From the NCBI RefSeq assembly GCF_040256395.1, contig NZ_CP158299.1, forward strand, positions 1 through 64,000: DNA of 64,000 bases, written 5' to 3'. This DNA is from Deinococcus sonorensis KR-87. Lineage in GTDB: Bacteria > Deinococcota > Deinococci > Deinococcales > Deinococcaceae. The notes under the pieces were generated by a model. That model did not search any database and had not been told where the DNA came from. It saw only the letters and a program-made list of their open reading frames with translations. Below are positions 41,253 through 50,506 of the stretch, piece by piece. The stretch's first letter is position 1. Each line of letters opens with the position of its first letter. A program made the translations under genes and the position numbers.

Positions 41253-41849
41253 TTGATCACCGCCACGTCCTCCCATCACACCCAGGTCCTCAATCTCAAG
41301 CTCAACACCCCGGAGGGGGCGACATACGCCATCCACTACCGGTCGCCGGATGCCTGCTCTGCATCGGTAAATGGCCGCACTCTCCTGATTGGGTTTGAGG
41401 TTCTGGTCCGCCTCAACGTCCGGCATCAGGAGACCATAGAGGCATTCGCCCGGAGGAATGTCGCCAGTCCCAGCACGATCAACCTGCTGGTGGCCAGCGG
41501 GCCGATACCAGCCTACCCGCCCTCGCTGCTAGCGGATATCCCTGCTGCTCGTCGCCGTGCCCACGTTGAAGCACAGAACCGCCGCAGAGCCGCTGAACAA
41601 GAGGCGAAGGCCCGTGAGGCACTGAAGCGCATGAACGCAGCTGCCATTGCACGCCCCGATAAGCCGGACAACTTCATCGAGATGGAAGCCAAACCTATCC
41701 TCTGGCCGCCACCTCCTCAGCCGGTCCACCCGCCACGCCCGCTGACCCCCGAGGAGGCGGAGCGCCTCCGGAAGCTGCTGGCGCAACCGGAAGCACCAGA
41801 GCCGGAGCTGCCCTTCTGGCAGCGACCAGAGAACCAGTTCGCTGACTGA
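41253..41849 (+). CDS. Hypothetical element protein with charged coiled coil
   Basis: Not recognised. Residues 1-95 look like a compact alpha/beta domain. Residues 100-135 are a charged helix (RRRAHVEAQNRRRAAEQEAKAREALKR). The tail is Pro/Glu-rich. TTG 41253 is preferred because AAAAGGAG lies immediately upstream, giving 198 aa; an ATG at 41199 would give 216 aa without a ribosome site. Confidence 0.55.
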   Translation: MITATSSHHTQVLNLKLNTPEGATYAIHYRSPDACSASVNGRTLLIGFEVLVRLNVRHQETIEAFARRNVASPSTINLLVASGPIPAYPPSLLADIPAARRRAHVEAQNRRRAAEQEAKAREALKRMNAAAIARPDKPDNFIEMEAKPILWPPPPQPVHPPRPLTPEEAERLRKLLAQPEAPEPELPFWQRPENQFAD

Positions 41850-42022
41850 CCGATAACCCTCACCCCTGCCCCTCTACACCCAGGCCGCCACACCAAGCGG
41901 CCTGGGCGATCCACGAGGGCGCGTTGAAGAAAGCACTGTGGGGGCCTGCAGGGCTGTGCCGAGCCCCGCATCTTGTGCCCGCTCGCTCAAGGCCAAGTGC
42001 GGAGATTTCGGTGACGAAACAG

Positions 42023-42041
42023 AATCAGGCTTGCTGATTCA
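42023..42041. repeat. Arm-like inverted repeat, copy 2
   Basis: AATCAG-N4-GCTGATTCA, matching 37271-37289 outside the 4-nt spacer; overlaps the 3' end of the 42025-42357 gene. Confidence 0.55.
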
Positions 42042-42357
42042 ACAAGGCGCGGTAGACCTTCAGAGGCACAGTCAGCGCTGCGACGATCCGCAAGGCGTGT
42101 TCCCAATTCATCGCCACACACAGACCAGTGGCGATCTCCAACACCAGCTCCAGCAGCCTCAAGAGGGCTTTCAGCGTGATCTTCCGGGACTTCTTGGCCG
42201 CGCCGTCCGGTACAACACTCGGTGCGCTTGCAGCGACCGGCAGCGGGGTTGCAGTATCCAGCGGCTTCAACGCAGCGGGCTTCGACACATCGGTCGCCTG
42301 AAGTGCTTTGCGGGAGGACGTGGCACGGGATTTCACTCGGTCTTGGACGCTCCTCAT
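42025..42357 (-). CDS. Hypothetical protein, 110 aa, element cargo
   Basis: Not recognised. A basic Ser/Ala-rich N-terminal half is followed by an amphipathic to hydrophobic region (LKALLRLLELVLEIATGLCVAM) and a short helix. It may associate with membranes. ATG 42357 has a CATTCT box 6 nt upstream; the frame is open to TTG 42381. Confidence 0.5.
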   Translation of the reverse strand: MRSVQDRVKSRATSSRKALQATDVSKPAALKPLDTATPLPVAASAPSVVPDGAAKKSRKITLKALLRLLELVLEIATGLCVAMNWEHALRIVAALTVPLKVYRALLNQQA

Positions 42358-42381
42358 ACATCCAGAATGGAGCAACGCCAA

Positions 42382-43061
42382 AAAATTTGTGGAGACGCTT
42401 TTTCCGGGGAAAGTAGAGAGTCAATCCCACTGTGCGCCACGCACGTGGCAGGCGTTTTCCGCGTGCTGGACAGCTTTTCTCCCCTTTTCCTGCCGCACCC
42501 ACATTGAGATCGGGACCCTATGAGGACGTGCCGCAGTTGGTCGAGCGCCCATGCTCGGTCAACGCCCTTGGGGCGGGAGAGAATGCGTCAGCAGCGCTCT
42601 GGAAAGTACGTTGCCGCGCAGGTGGCGCTGAGACTGAGCGCCGCCGCGTACATGGCGATGTTGTTGCTCTCGTCGTCAAACTGGCGCACGTCGCTCTCGC
42701 CAGTGCTGCAGGCGTCGAGGATCAGGTTAGTCTCGGTGGCCGCCGCCAAGTGCAGGCCGGACCTAGGCACTGAAATGACGAGCCGAGCTGGGCGGTACGT
42801 GGCTCCGGCCCGCCCTAGCATGCTCAGGTTGGATGGGCAGGTCGTTGTTCCGCCCCGCCAGGGCTGCACGCGGTCATGGAGAACGCGGCGCTAACCGGGC
42901 GCTTAAGTTGCCACAGCCTTTCTGCTATTCCGCTACTAAAATTCAAACGTATACACCCCGCAATACACTGATGATGACAGAAACACCCTCCCAGAGCCAC
43001 GATTTCGGATCGTGATCTTGAAGATGAGCAACTCCAGTAGTGGGATTTGAGAATGAGGCCG
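42382..43061. other. Right-end region of the element, mostly non-coding
   Basis: About 680 bp before attR. Contains one possible decayed reading frame (42588-42869, minus). The last 170 bp are markedly AT-richer with no gene signal. Confidence 0.4.
42588..42869 (-). pseudogene. Possible gene remnant
   Basis: The C-terminal ~55 codons use G/C third positions and encode a natural-looking sequence (TETNLILDACSTGESDVRQF then DDESNNIAMYAAALSL). No start signal precedes it and the first 35 residues look random. It may be the 3' end of a gene truncated during element evolution. Family unknown. Confidence 0.3.
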
Positions 43062-43111
43062 TGCTTTGCAAGCAGGATGTCCGGGGTTCGAATCCCCGTG
43101 TCTCCACCAGC
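43062..43111. repeat. attR, 50-bp direct repeat (tRNA-Ala 3' half copy)
   Basis: Identical to 35857-35906. It lacks the 5' half of the tRNA, so it is not a tRNA gene. Confidence 0.95.
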
Positions 43112-43118
43112 CAGCAGA

Positions 43119-43144
43119 AACCCGCCCGGATAAGGCGGGTTTTT
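43119..43144 (+). terminator. Original tRNA-Ala terminator, displaced by the element
   Basis: AACCCGCC (43119-43126), 7-nt loop, GGCGGGTT (43134-43141) and a T run to 43144. It begins 8 bp past attR, where the uninterrupted tRNA gene would have had its terminator. Confidence 0.8.
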
Positions 43145-43253
43145 CGCGTCTGGAGATGGAAGATGGCGTCCCGTCACGGGCCATTTCCCGGTCAGGTCGC
43201 CTGACTCAACGTGCTGGAGCGCCCCGTGCACCCTTTCCCTTGCCCCGGTCCGT

Positions 43254-43772
43254 TCAACGCATCGCCATAAAGGCCAGGTCCAGCGAGGGCGGCGTATGCC
43301 CGAGCTGGCGGATCATCTGCACGATCTGGGCGGTGTGCCGCACCTCATGCTGCATCACGTGCCAGACCGCCTCATCCGCCGAGATGGTTTCGGGGCGGTC
43401 ATCCACGGGCGTGGCCCGCCGGCCGCTCGCCACCACGTCCATCAGCGCCGGCCAGTCTGAGCGCGTCTGTGCCTCGACGGCCGTCCAGTACGCGAGCACG
43501 TCCTCAAGCGACCGGTGCTGATGGTGCCAGTAGGCGTCTGCCGATCTAGGCTCTCCCCAGAAGGCCTCCAGCGTCAGCGGCCGGCCCAGCAGCTCTGCCC
43601 GGAACCACCCGTCCTCCACCATGGCGACGTGAACGGCCAGATCTTTGATGCAGCGGGCCCCCTCGGTCTGGATCACCGCCTGCGAAAGGGTTTCGTCCGG
43701 CAGCGCGCGCAAGGTCGTCCACAACTCGCGGCGGGCCTGGGTCAGGTAGCGGTAGAAAGCTTCGGCGTCCAT
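43254..43772 (-). CDS. DinB family protein
   Basis: A 172-aa four-helix bundle with the DinB metal-site histidines in place: LAVHVAMVEDGW (about residue 48) and HVMQHEVRHTAQIVQM (about 138-146). Deinococcus genomes carry many DinB paralogues, some damage-inducible; the activity is unknown. TAGGCT (43780-43785) lies 7 nt before the ATG. Confidence 0.88.
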   Translation of the reverse strand: MDAEAFYRYLTQARRELWTTLRALPDETLSQAVIQTEGARCIKDLAVHVAMVEDGWFRAELLGRPLTLEAFWGEPRSADAYWHHQHRSLEDVLAYWTAVEAQTRSDWPALMDVVASGRRATPVDDRPETISADEAVWHVMQHEVRHTAQIVQMIRQLGHTPPSLDLAFMAMR

Positions 43773-43779
43773 GTTTCTG

Positions 43780-43785
43780 AGCCTA
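43780..43785 (-). promoter_or_regulatory. -10 box, DinB gene (leaderless)
   Basis: TAGGCT on the minus strand, 7 nt before ATG 43772. Confidence 0.5.
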
Positions 43786-43873
43786 AGGCTGATTTCCGTC
43801 AGGCGCTGTCGGGATTCGGGTCGGCAGTGGGTTCTGCGTCATCACGCCCGGGCCGATGGGACAGGCACTCCGC

Positions 43874-44203
43874 TTAGGGCACAGCTTTCGTGCCGGTCGG
43901 GCGTGGCCACTCGTTTGCACGGGTCCGCTCTGCCCCTTCCGGTCGCCGGCGGTCGGGCGTGGCCGTGGTCAGGGCCAGGCTGGACCGGGAGGCCCGTTGA
44001 AGCAGGACGCGGGAGTTTTCCAGCTGTTCCCGGGCCAGCGACAGCAGCTTCGAATCGTCCGCCAGGCTCTCCCGCACCAGGGCGATGTGCTCGGCCGTCT
44101 CGAAAAACACCTCCCTGGCCTCGCCCAGCGCCGCCTCCACCGTCGAGCGCAGGGCGCGTTCGTCGGCCAGCAGGCGCGCCGTCACTTCCCATCCTCTGTG
44201 CAT
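43874..44203 (-). CDS. Hypothetical helical protein, 109 aa
   Basis: Not recognised. Residues 10-75 are predicted to be a long amphipathic or coiled-coil helix rich in Glu/Leu/Arg (LADERALRSTVEAALGEA through SLAREQLENSRVLLQR). The tail is basic and disordered. A perfect palindrome abuts the start codon, so expression is probably regulated. Confidence 0.6.
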   Translation of the reverse strand: MHRGWEVTARLLADERALRSTVEAALGEAREVFFETAEHIALVRESLADDSKLLSLAREQLENSRVLLQRASRSSLALTTATPDRRRPEGAERTRANEWPRPTGTKAVP

Positions 44204-44219
44204 GGTTCAATCTTGAACC
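44204..44219. promoter_or_regulatory. Perfect 16-bp palindrome at a start codon
   Basis: GGTTCAA-TC-TTGAACC, directly adjoining ATG 44203 of the helical protein. Candidate operator; the binding protein is unknown. Confidence 0.55.
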
Positions 44220-44328
44220 TTCGGTGCTGCACCTGTACGGGGATTTTCTACGTTGGGCACAGAAACCAGTAGCCAGGGGCACAGAGTCCGGGTCAGCGGC
44301 ACAACCGCCACCTGTTCCGGGGCGTCGG

Positions 44329-45561
44329 TCAGGGCCTGACGAAGGCTCCGGCCCACCCGGGCACCGCGTCCGGCTCGGCCACCTGAACCGCGTTCCGGCC
44401 CTGGCGCTTCACGGCGTACAGCGCCGCGTCGGCGCGCTGCATGGCCGAGTCGAGCGTGTCCTGCGGCTGCACCTCGGTCAGTCCCGCGCTGATGGTGTAG
44501 GCCGGCAGCGAACTCAGGCTGGCGCCCAGCAGCCGCCGCAGCCGGTCGATCACCGCCTGGGCCTGCGCGGTGGTGGCGCCGGACAGCAGCACCACGAACT
44601 CGTCGCCACCGGTCCGGCACACCACGTCACTGGGCCGTGTGGAGGCCTGCAGCAGGCCGCCCAGCTGCTGCAGACAGTGGTCGCCGGTGAGGTGGCCCAG
44701 CCGGTCGTTGAGCTGTTTGAAGTGGTCAATGTCCAGCAGCGCCAGCGCCGCCGGCCGCGCGGCGCCACCCGAACGCAGGTCGGCAAACGCCTCGGTCAGT
44801 CCCCGGCGGTTGTGCAGCTGGGTCAGCGGGTCGCGGCGGGTCAGCTCACTGAGTTCAGCGTGCAGCCGCTGCACCTCCTGGCGTCGCCGGTCGTCGTGCA
44901 GCAGCCAGAAGGCCAGCGTGCCGCCCACCGAGAACACCAGCACGCCCGCGTACATCAACAGGTTGGGCGCGCTCAGGGCGAAGGCCACGGCCAGGTCCGG
45001 CGGCCGCCGCAGCAGCACCATGCGGGGCAGGGAACCCAGCGCGCCCAGCACCAGCATGGCGAGGTTGAGCCCGTACGCGAAGCGGAGCGGCCCGCCCCGT
45101 CGCCAGTGCCGGAACAGCAGTGACAGCAACGGCCCGCTGATCAGCCCCAGGTCGGCCCACACCAGCACCATCCGCGCCGGAAGCGAAGGGAACACGCTGG
45201 TCAGCATGTACAGGGCCACGGCGATCAACGGCACCGCCATCAGCTGAACCGCCGAGGACCGCACCGGCTCCCCCGCGAACCGCTGGAAGGCATTCAGCAC
45301 CAACGCGGTCCCCCCCAGCAGCAGGGTGTTGCCGAGCAGCACCGCCCACAGCTGCGCGTCCGGGGTTCGCAGGGTGCCCACCAGCATGCCCAGCGACAGC
45401 ATGATCTGGCCGCCGGCCCAGCCGCGCCAGCCGGCATACGAGGGCCGCGCCAGCGCCAGCAGCAGCACCGTCAGGGTGCTGCCCAGCGAGGTCAGCCAGA
45501 CCAGCCCCGCCACCGCAGTGGTCGCGCCCAGGACCGGCCAGGCTTCCGGAAGGCCGGTCAC
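44329..45561 (-). CDS. Membrane-bound GGDEF diguanylate cyclase
   Basis: Makes cyclic di-GMP. About seven N-terminal membrane helices (residues 1-220) resemble a 7TM sensor. A short linker leads to a GGDEF domain: DPLTQLHNRRGL, LDIDHFKQLNDRLGH, the catalytic RTGGDEFVVLL (about 325-335) and a DAALYAVKRQGRN end. Active-site residues are intact; no RxxD I-site is obvious. GTG 45561 has AGGAA upstream. Confidence 0.92.
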   Translation of the reverse strand: MTGLPEAWPVLGATTAVAGLVWLTSLGSTLTVLLLALARPSYAGWRGWAGGQIMLSLGMLVGTLRTPDAQLWAVLLGNTLLLGGTALVLNAFQRFAGEPVRSSAVQLMAVPLIAVALYMLTSVFPSLPARMVLVWADLGLISGPLLSLLFRHWRRGGPLRFAYGLNLAMLVLGALGSLPRMVLLRRPPDLAVAFALSAPNLLMYAGVLVFSVGGTLAFWLLHDDRRRQEVQRLHAELSELTRRDPLTQLHNRRGLTEAFADLRSGGAARPAALALLDIDHFKQLNDRLGHLTGDHCLQQLGGLLQASTRPSDVVCRTGGDEFVVLLSGATTAQAQAVIDRLRRLLGASLSSLPAYTISAGLTEVQPQDTLDSAMQRADAALYAVKRQGRNAVQVAEPDAVPGWAGAFVRP

Positions 45562-45750
45562 GCTGTGTTCCTGCGCCGAAGCGTGTCCATCACGCTGTAT
45601 TCAAGCAAACCCGTCGTGGCATATTTCTTACGCCTGACCGCCCGTCACCCGGTCACCTGAAGGGTTCCTTAAGGCCACGCCGGGCGGCTGTCAGGAAGCT
45701 CCGCAAGAAGTGGCACACTCTGGCCCGCCCTGAGCACCGAGACTGACGCT

Positions 45751-46065
45751 GTGCCGCTGCCCCCCGATGCCTCCGCCCTGCACGACAGCGAACTGCTCCG
45801 CGAGCTGAGGCGGGCCTGTCAGGCCAGCCCGGCCGAGCGGGACCGGGCGCTACGGCGCTGCGTGGAGCACCTCGCGCCGCTGCTGTACGGCCTGGCCGCC
45901 CGATTCGAGCTGGAGGACGTGGAGGACAGCATTGCCGAGGTATTGAGGGACCTGTGCCGCCACTGCGAGCAGCAGCGGGTTCCGGCGATGCCGGTGCAGC
46001 TGTGGGTGCTGGGGCTGGCCCAGCGCCACTTTGCGCGCCGGGCGGAAGCGGGGCTCCGCGGCTAG
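45751..46065 (+). CDS. Small protein resembling part of a sigma-factor region 2
   Basis: 104 aa, not firmly recognised. Helices such as LLRELRRACQASPAERDRALRRCVEHLAPLLYGLAARF...VEDSIAEVLRDLCRHC recall the start of ECF sigma-70 region 2 but lack regions 3-4. The GTG 45751 start has no strong ribosome site. Convergent with the ABC permease; the two overlap by 4 bp at their 3' ends. Confidence 0.5.
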   Translation: MPLPPDASALHDSELLRELRRACQASPAERDRALRRCVEHLAPLLYGLAARFELEDVEDSIAEVLRDLCRHCEQQRVPAMPVQLWVLGLAQRHFARRAEAGLRG

Positions 46066-46853
46066 CGGCCGGCCACCTGCACCCGGCGCTCCAGCTGATC
46101 GGTGAAGAGCGTCAGCACCGTGGTGAGCGCCAGATACACCGCGCCCAGCGTGATGTACACCGGCACGAACTGAAAGGTGCTGCTGGCGATGCGGCCACCC
46201 TGGTTCACCAGTTCCAGGATGCCGATCACGGAGGCCAGCGAGGAATCCTTGAGCAGCGCGATCAGGTTGTTGACCAGCGGCGGCACCACGATCCGCAGCG
46301 CCTGCGGCATCACCACGCTCAGCATCGTCTGGCTGCCGCTCAGGCCCAGCGAGCGCGCAGCCTCGGCCTGGCCGCGGGGCACCGCCTGGATGCCGGCCCG
46401 CACCACCTCGGCGTTGTACGCACCCACGTTGAGCGAAAGCGCCAGCACCGCCGACCAGAAGTCGTTGAGCTGCACCGGGAGGTGCAGCGCCTGAAAGATC
46501 AGCGGCAGCGCGTTGTAGGCAAAGAGAATCTGCAGCAGCAGCGGCGTGCCGCGGATCAGCCAGATGTAGATGCCGACCACCCAGCGCAGCGGCGCGAAGC
46601 GGCTGGTGCGCGCCAGGCCCGCCAGCGCGCCCACCACTAGGCCGATGGCCCCGGAGGCCACCGTCAGGTACAGGGTGGTGCGGGCCGCCTCCACGAACAG
46701 GTCGGCGTTGGGGCCGATCGGGTCCGGCACCCGGCGCAGCACCAGCGTGATCAGCAGGAACAGCAGGTAGAACGCCACCGCCGCACCCAGCAGCCACAGC
46801 AGCAGCGCGGCGCCGCCGATGGGGGTGCGGCGGGCAGGCTTGACGGCGGTCAC
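46062..46853 (-). CDS. Amino-acid ABC transporter permease (HisM/GlnP family)
   Basis: Inner-membrane permease of a polar amino acid importer. The 263-aa protein has about five to six helices and the family EAA loop (EAARSLGLSGSQTMLSVVMPQALRIVVPP, near residues 170-200) that docks the ATPase. No binding protein or ATPase gene adjoins, so partners are elsewhere. GTG 46853 overlaps the stop of a 14-codon upstream ORF (GTGA) and has GGAG upstream, implying coupled translation. Confidence 0.9.
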   Translation of the reverse strand: MTAVKPARRTPIGGAALLLWLLGAAVAFYLLFLLITLVLRRVPDPIGPNADLFVEAARTTLYLTVASGAIGLVVGALAGLARTSRFAPLRWVVGIYIWLIRGTPLLLQILFAYNALPLIFQALHLPVQLNDFWSAVLALSLNVGAYNAEVVRAGIQAVPRGQAEAARSLGLSGSQTMLSVVMPQALRIVVPPLVNNLIALLKDSSLASVIGILELVNQGGRIASSTFQFVPVYITLGAVYLALTTVLTLFTDQLERRVQVAGR

Positions 46854-46894
46854 AGCCGCTCCAGCAGGGCGGCGCGGCGGCGAAGTGTGAGCAT
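46850..46894 (-). CDS. 14-aa upstream ORF coupled to the permease
   Basis: Reads MLTLRRRAALLERL then TGA, which overlaps the permease GTG by 4 nt. CATAAT (46902-46907) lies 7 nt before its ATG, so it would be read from a leaderless mRNA. It supplies the Shine-Dalgarno of the permease. It is probably a translational-coupling peptide rather than a functional protein. Confidence 0.5.
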   Translation of the reverse strand: MLTLRRRAALLERL

Positions 46895-46901
46895 GGACGC
46901 G

Positions 46902-46907
46902 ATTATG
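46902..46907 (-). promoter_or_regulatory. -10 box of the permease transcript
   Basis: CATAAT on the minus strand, 7 nt before the upstream ORF ATG 46894. Confidence 0.45.
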
Positions 46908-46960
46908 TCATAGCCGCTCATGTGCCGGGGGCCCTGGCCGCATGCCCGGCGGCCGGGCGC

Positions 46961-46966
46961 TACCAT
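46961..46966 (+). promoter_or_regulatory. -10 box, SRPBCC gene (near-leaderless)
   Basis: TACCAT, 8 nt before ATG 46975. Confidence 0.4.
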
Positions 46967-46974
46967 GGGGCCAC

Positions 46975-47505
46975 ATGTCCGAGCCCATTACCTTTAAAGA
47001 CACCATTGTGATCCGCAGCCGCCCGGATGTGCTGTTCCGGCTGGCCCTGGACCCCCGCCGCCGCGAGAAGTGGGACCCCAGCTACCAGAGCGCCCGCTTT
47101 GAGGGTGAGGACCGGCTGACCAACGGCGCCCTGGTGCGCTTCAAGCTGGCGCGGCGGCTGCTGGGCCTGAGCTTCGTGGCACGCTACGGTCAGCTGCAGG
47201 CGCCCACCCGCGGCGGCTGGGAGACGGTGCGCGGCTTCGGGCCGCTGGAAAAACTGACGCAGGGCTGGGTGTTCAAGCCGATTCCTGGCGGCACCGAGGT
47301 GACGCTCAGCACCAACGCGCGCATCCGTTACCGCTGGGTGGCCAAGCCGGTGGAGCGGGTACTGCGCCAGATGAGCGGCCAGTCGCTGCTGGAACTGCAG
47401 CGCTCGGTGGACAGCCAGGGCGCGCAGCTGCTGGAGGACACCGCCCGAGAGTTTCAGAAGAAGCAGCGCGAGGAAGCCAAGGCCGCCAAGCGCAAAAAAG
47501 CCTGA
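46975..47505 (+). CDS. SRPBCC (START-like) family protein
   Basis: A 176-aa protein of the polyketide cyclase/START-like fold: ITFKDTIVIRSRPDVLFRLALDPRRREKWDPSYQSARF is the typical first strand-helix-loop, followed by seven-strand beta sheet sequence and a long C-terminal helix with a Lys/Ala-rich tail. The fold binds hydrophobic ligands; the ligand is unknown. ATG 46975 is preferred to the frame's GTG/ATG at 46942 since homology and the -10 box agree. Confidence 0.78.
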   Translation: MSEPITFKDTIVIRSRPDVLFRLALDPRRREKWDPSYQSARFEGEDRLTNGALVRFKLARRLLGLSFVARYGQLQAPTRGGWETVRGFGPLEKLTQGWVFKPIPGGTEVTLSTNARIRYRWVAKPVERVLRQMSGQSLLELQRSVDSQGAQLLEDTAREFQKKQREEAKAAKRKKA

Positions 47506-47571
47506 GCCGGTCACACCCAGGTGAAGCCCAGATCAGCACTCGCAGGCTGTCTGTGACGCTGGGCTTGCGCT

Positions 47572-47577
47572 TATGAT
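47572..47577 (+). promoter_or_regulatory. Candidate -10 box, gnd-zwf-opcA-pgl operon
   Basis: TATGAT, 77 nt before the gnd ATG; no good -35 was found. Confidence 0.35.
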
Positions 47578-47654
47578 GCAGGGCGTTTGACCGCAGCGGC
47601 GCGGGGCACGGCTTGCCCAGCGCCGCATGGCGCACTCAACCCGCTGGAGGACAC

Positions 47655-48713
47655 ATGAAAATCGGCATGATCGGACTGGGCAAGATGGGCGGCAACATGG
47701 CGGCGCGGCTGCTGCAGGGCGGTCAGGACGTGGTGGGCTTCGACCTGTTTCCGGCCAACGTCGAGCTGGTCAAGGAGCGCGGCGCCGCAGGCGCCCCGAC
47801 GCTGGACGACCTGGTGGCGCAGCTGCCGGCCCCCCGCGCCGTGTGGGTGATGGTGCCGTCCGGCGCCGCCACCGAGTCCACCGTGCAGGATCTGGCCAGC
47901 CGGCTGGAGCCGGGCGACACCATCATCGACGGCGGCAACAGCAACTACAAGGACAGCCAGCGGCGCGCCCGCGAGCTGGCAGAGCGCGGCATCCACTTCG
48001 TGGACGTGGGCACGTCCGGCGGCATCTGGGGCCTGCAGGAAGGCTACGCCATGATGATCGGCGGTGACGCCGGGGCCATCGAGCGCCTGCGCCCGATCTT
48101 CGAGACGCTGGCGCCGGCCCCCGACAAGGGCTGGGGCCGCATGGGGCCCAGCGGCTCCGGCCACTACGTCAAGATGGTTCACAACGGCATCGAGTACGGC
48201 ATGATGCAGGCCTACGCCGAGGGCTTCGAGCTGATGCACGCCAAGACCGACCTGCAGCTGGACATGGCCCAGATCGCCGAGCTGTGGCGGCACGGCAGCG
48301 TGGTGCGCAGCTGGCTGCTGGACCTGACCGCCGAGGCCCTGAAGGGCGACGCCGAATTCAGCGACCTCTCTGACTACGTCGCGGACTCGGGCGAGGGGCG
48401 CTGGACCGTGCTGGACACGCTGGAGGTGGGCGTGCCGGCGCCGGTCATCACGCTGGCCGTGCAGATGCGTCTGCGCAGCCAGCAGGAGGTCAGCTACGCC
48501 GGCAAGATGCTCAGCGCCATGCGGCGCGCCTTTGGCGGCCACGCGGTCAAGAAGCTGGACGCTCCGGCCCAGGAACGCACCGTGGAAGAGATCAAGCCGC
48601 ACCAGGCGCCCGAGGCGGCCCTCGACCCGAACGCCAGCGGCGCCGCCCCGGTGAGTGTGGGCGAGGAAGCCCGCCAGCTGGGCGAGACCGGCAAGACCCG
48701 CAAGCCGGAATGA
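47655..48713 (+). CDS. gnd: 6-phosphogluconate dehydrogenase, decarboxylating (GndA type)
   Basis: Oxidises 6-phosphogluconate to ribulose 5-phosphate and CO2 with NAD(P)+. Visible are the N-terminal GLGKMGGNMAARL dinucleotide motif (residues 7-19), VDVGTSGGIWGLQEGYAMMIGG substrate loop and the catalytic SGHYVKMVHNGIEYGMMQ. At 352 aa it is the short GndA form plus a ~45-residue charged tail. GGAGG 5 nt before the ATG. First gene of an oxidative pentose phosphate operon. Confidence 0.95.
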   Translation: MKIGMIGLGKMGGNMAARLLQGGQDVVGFDLFPANVELVKERGAAGAPTLDDLVAQLPAPRAVWVMVPSGAATESTVQDLASRLEPGDTIIDGGNSNYKDSQRRARELAERGIHFVDVGTSGGIWGLQEGYAMMIGGDAGAIERLRPIFETLAPAPDKGWGRMGPSGSGHYVKMVHNGIEYGMMQAYAEGFELMHAKTDLQLDMAQIAELWRHGSVVRSWLLDLTAEALKGDAEFSDLSDYVADSGEGRWTVLDTLEVGVPAPVITLAVQMRLRSQQEVSYAGKMLSAMRRAFGGHAVKKLDAPAQERTVEEIKPHQAPEAALDPNASGAAPVSVGEEARQLGETGKTRKPE

Positions 48714-48750
48714 CCGGCTGCCCGCCCTGCAGTGATCAGGAGATGCGCCC

Positions 48751-50481
<1,731 letters not shown>

Positions 50482-50506
50482 GCGGCATGCGCCCTGAGGA
50501 GGCAGT

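Larger units (their letters stand above)
35857..43111. mobile_element. Integrative element in tRNA-Ala(UGC), 7.25 kb
   Basis: Bounded by identical 50-bp repeats (35857-35906 and 43062-43111) made of the tRNA 3' half plus GC. Inside are a tyrosine integrase adjacent to the tRNA end, an excisionase-like HTH protein, a candidate HUH Rep-like protein and small unknown genes. Base composition and spacing are looser than in the backbone. There is no transfer ATPase, relaxase of known type or toxin. The int-xis-rep content resembles small integrating plasmids (for example actinobacterial AICE-type elements), but mobility is inferred. Confidence 0.92.

Noticed and set aside
43062..43111. Second tRNA-Ala gene
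   Set aside because: Only the 3' half is present; it is the attR repeat of the element and cannot fold into a tRNA.
46903..46911. Half of a radiation/desiccation response motif (TTATGTCAT)
   Set aside because: The RDRM consensus is TTATGTCATTGACATAA; the second half here (AGCCGCTC) does not match.
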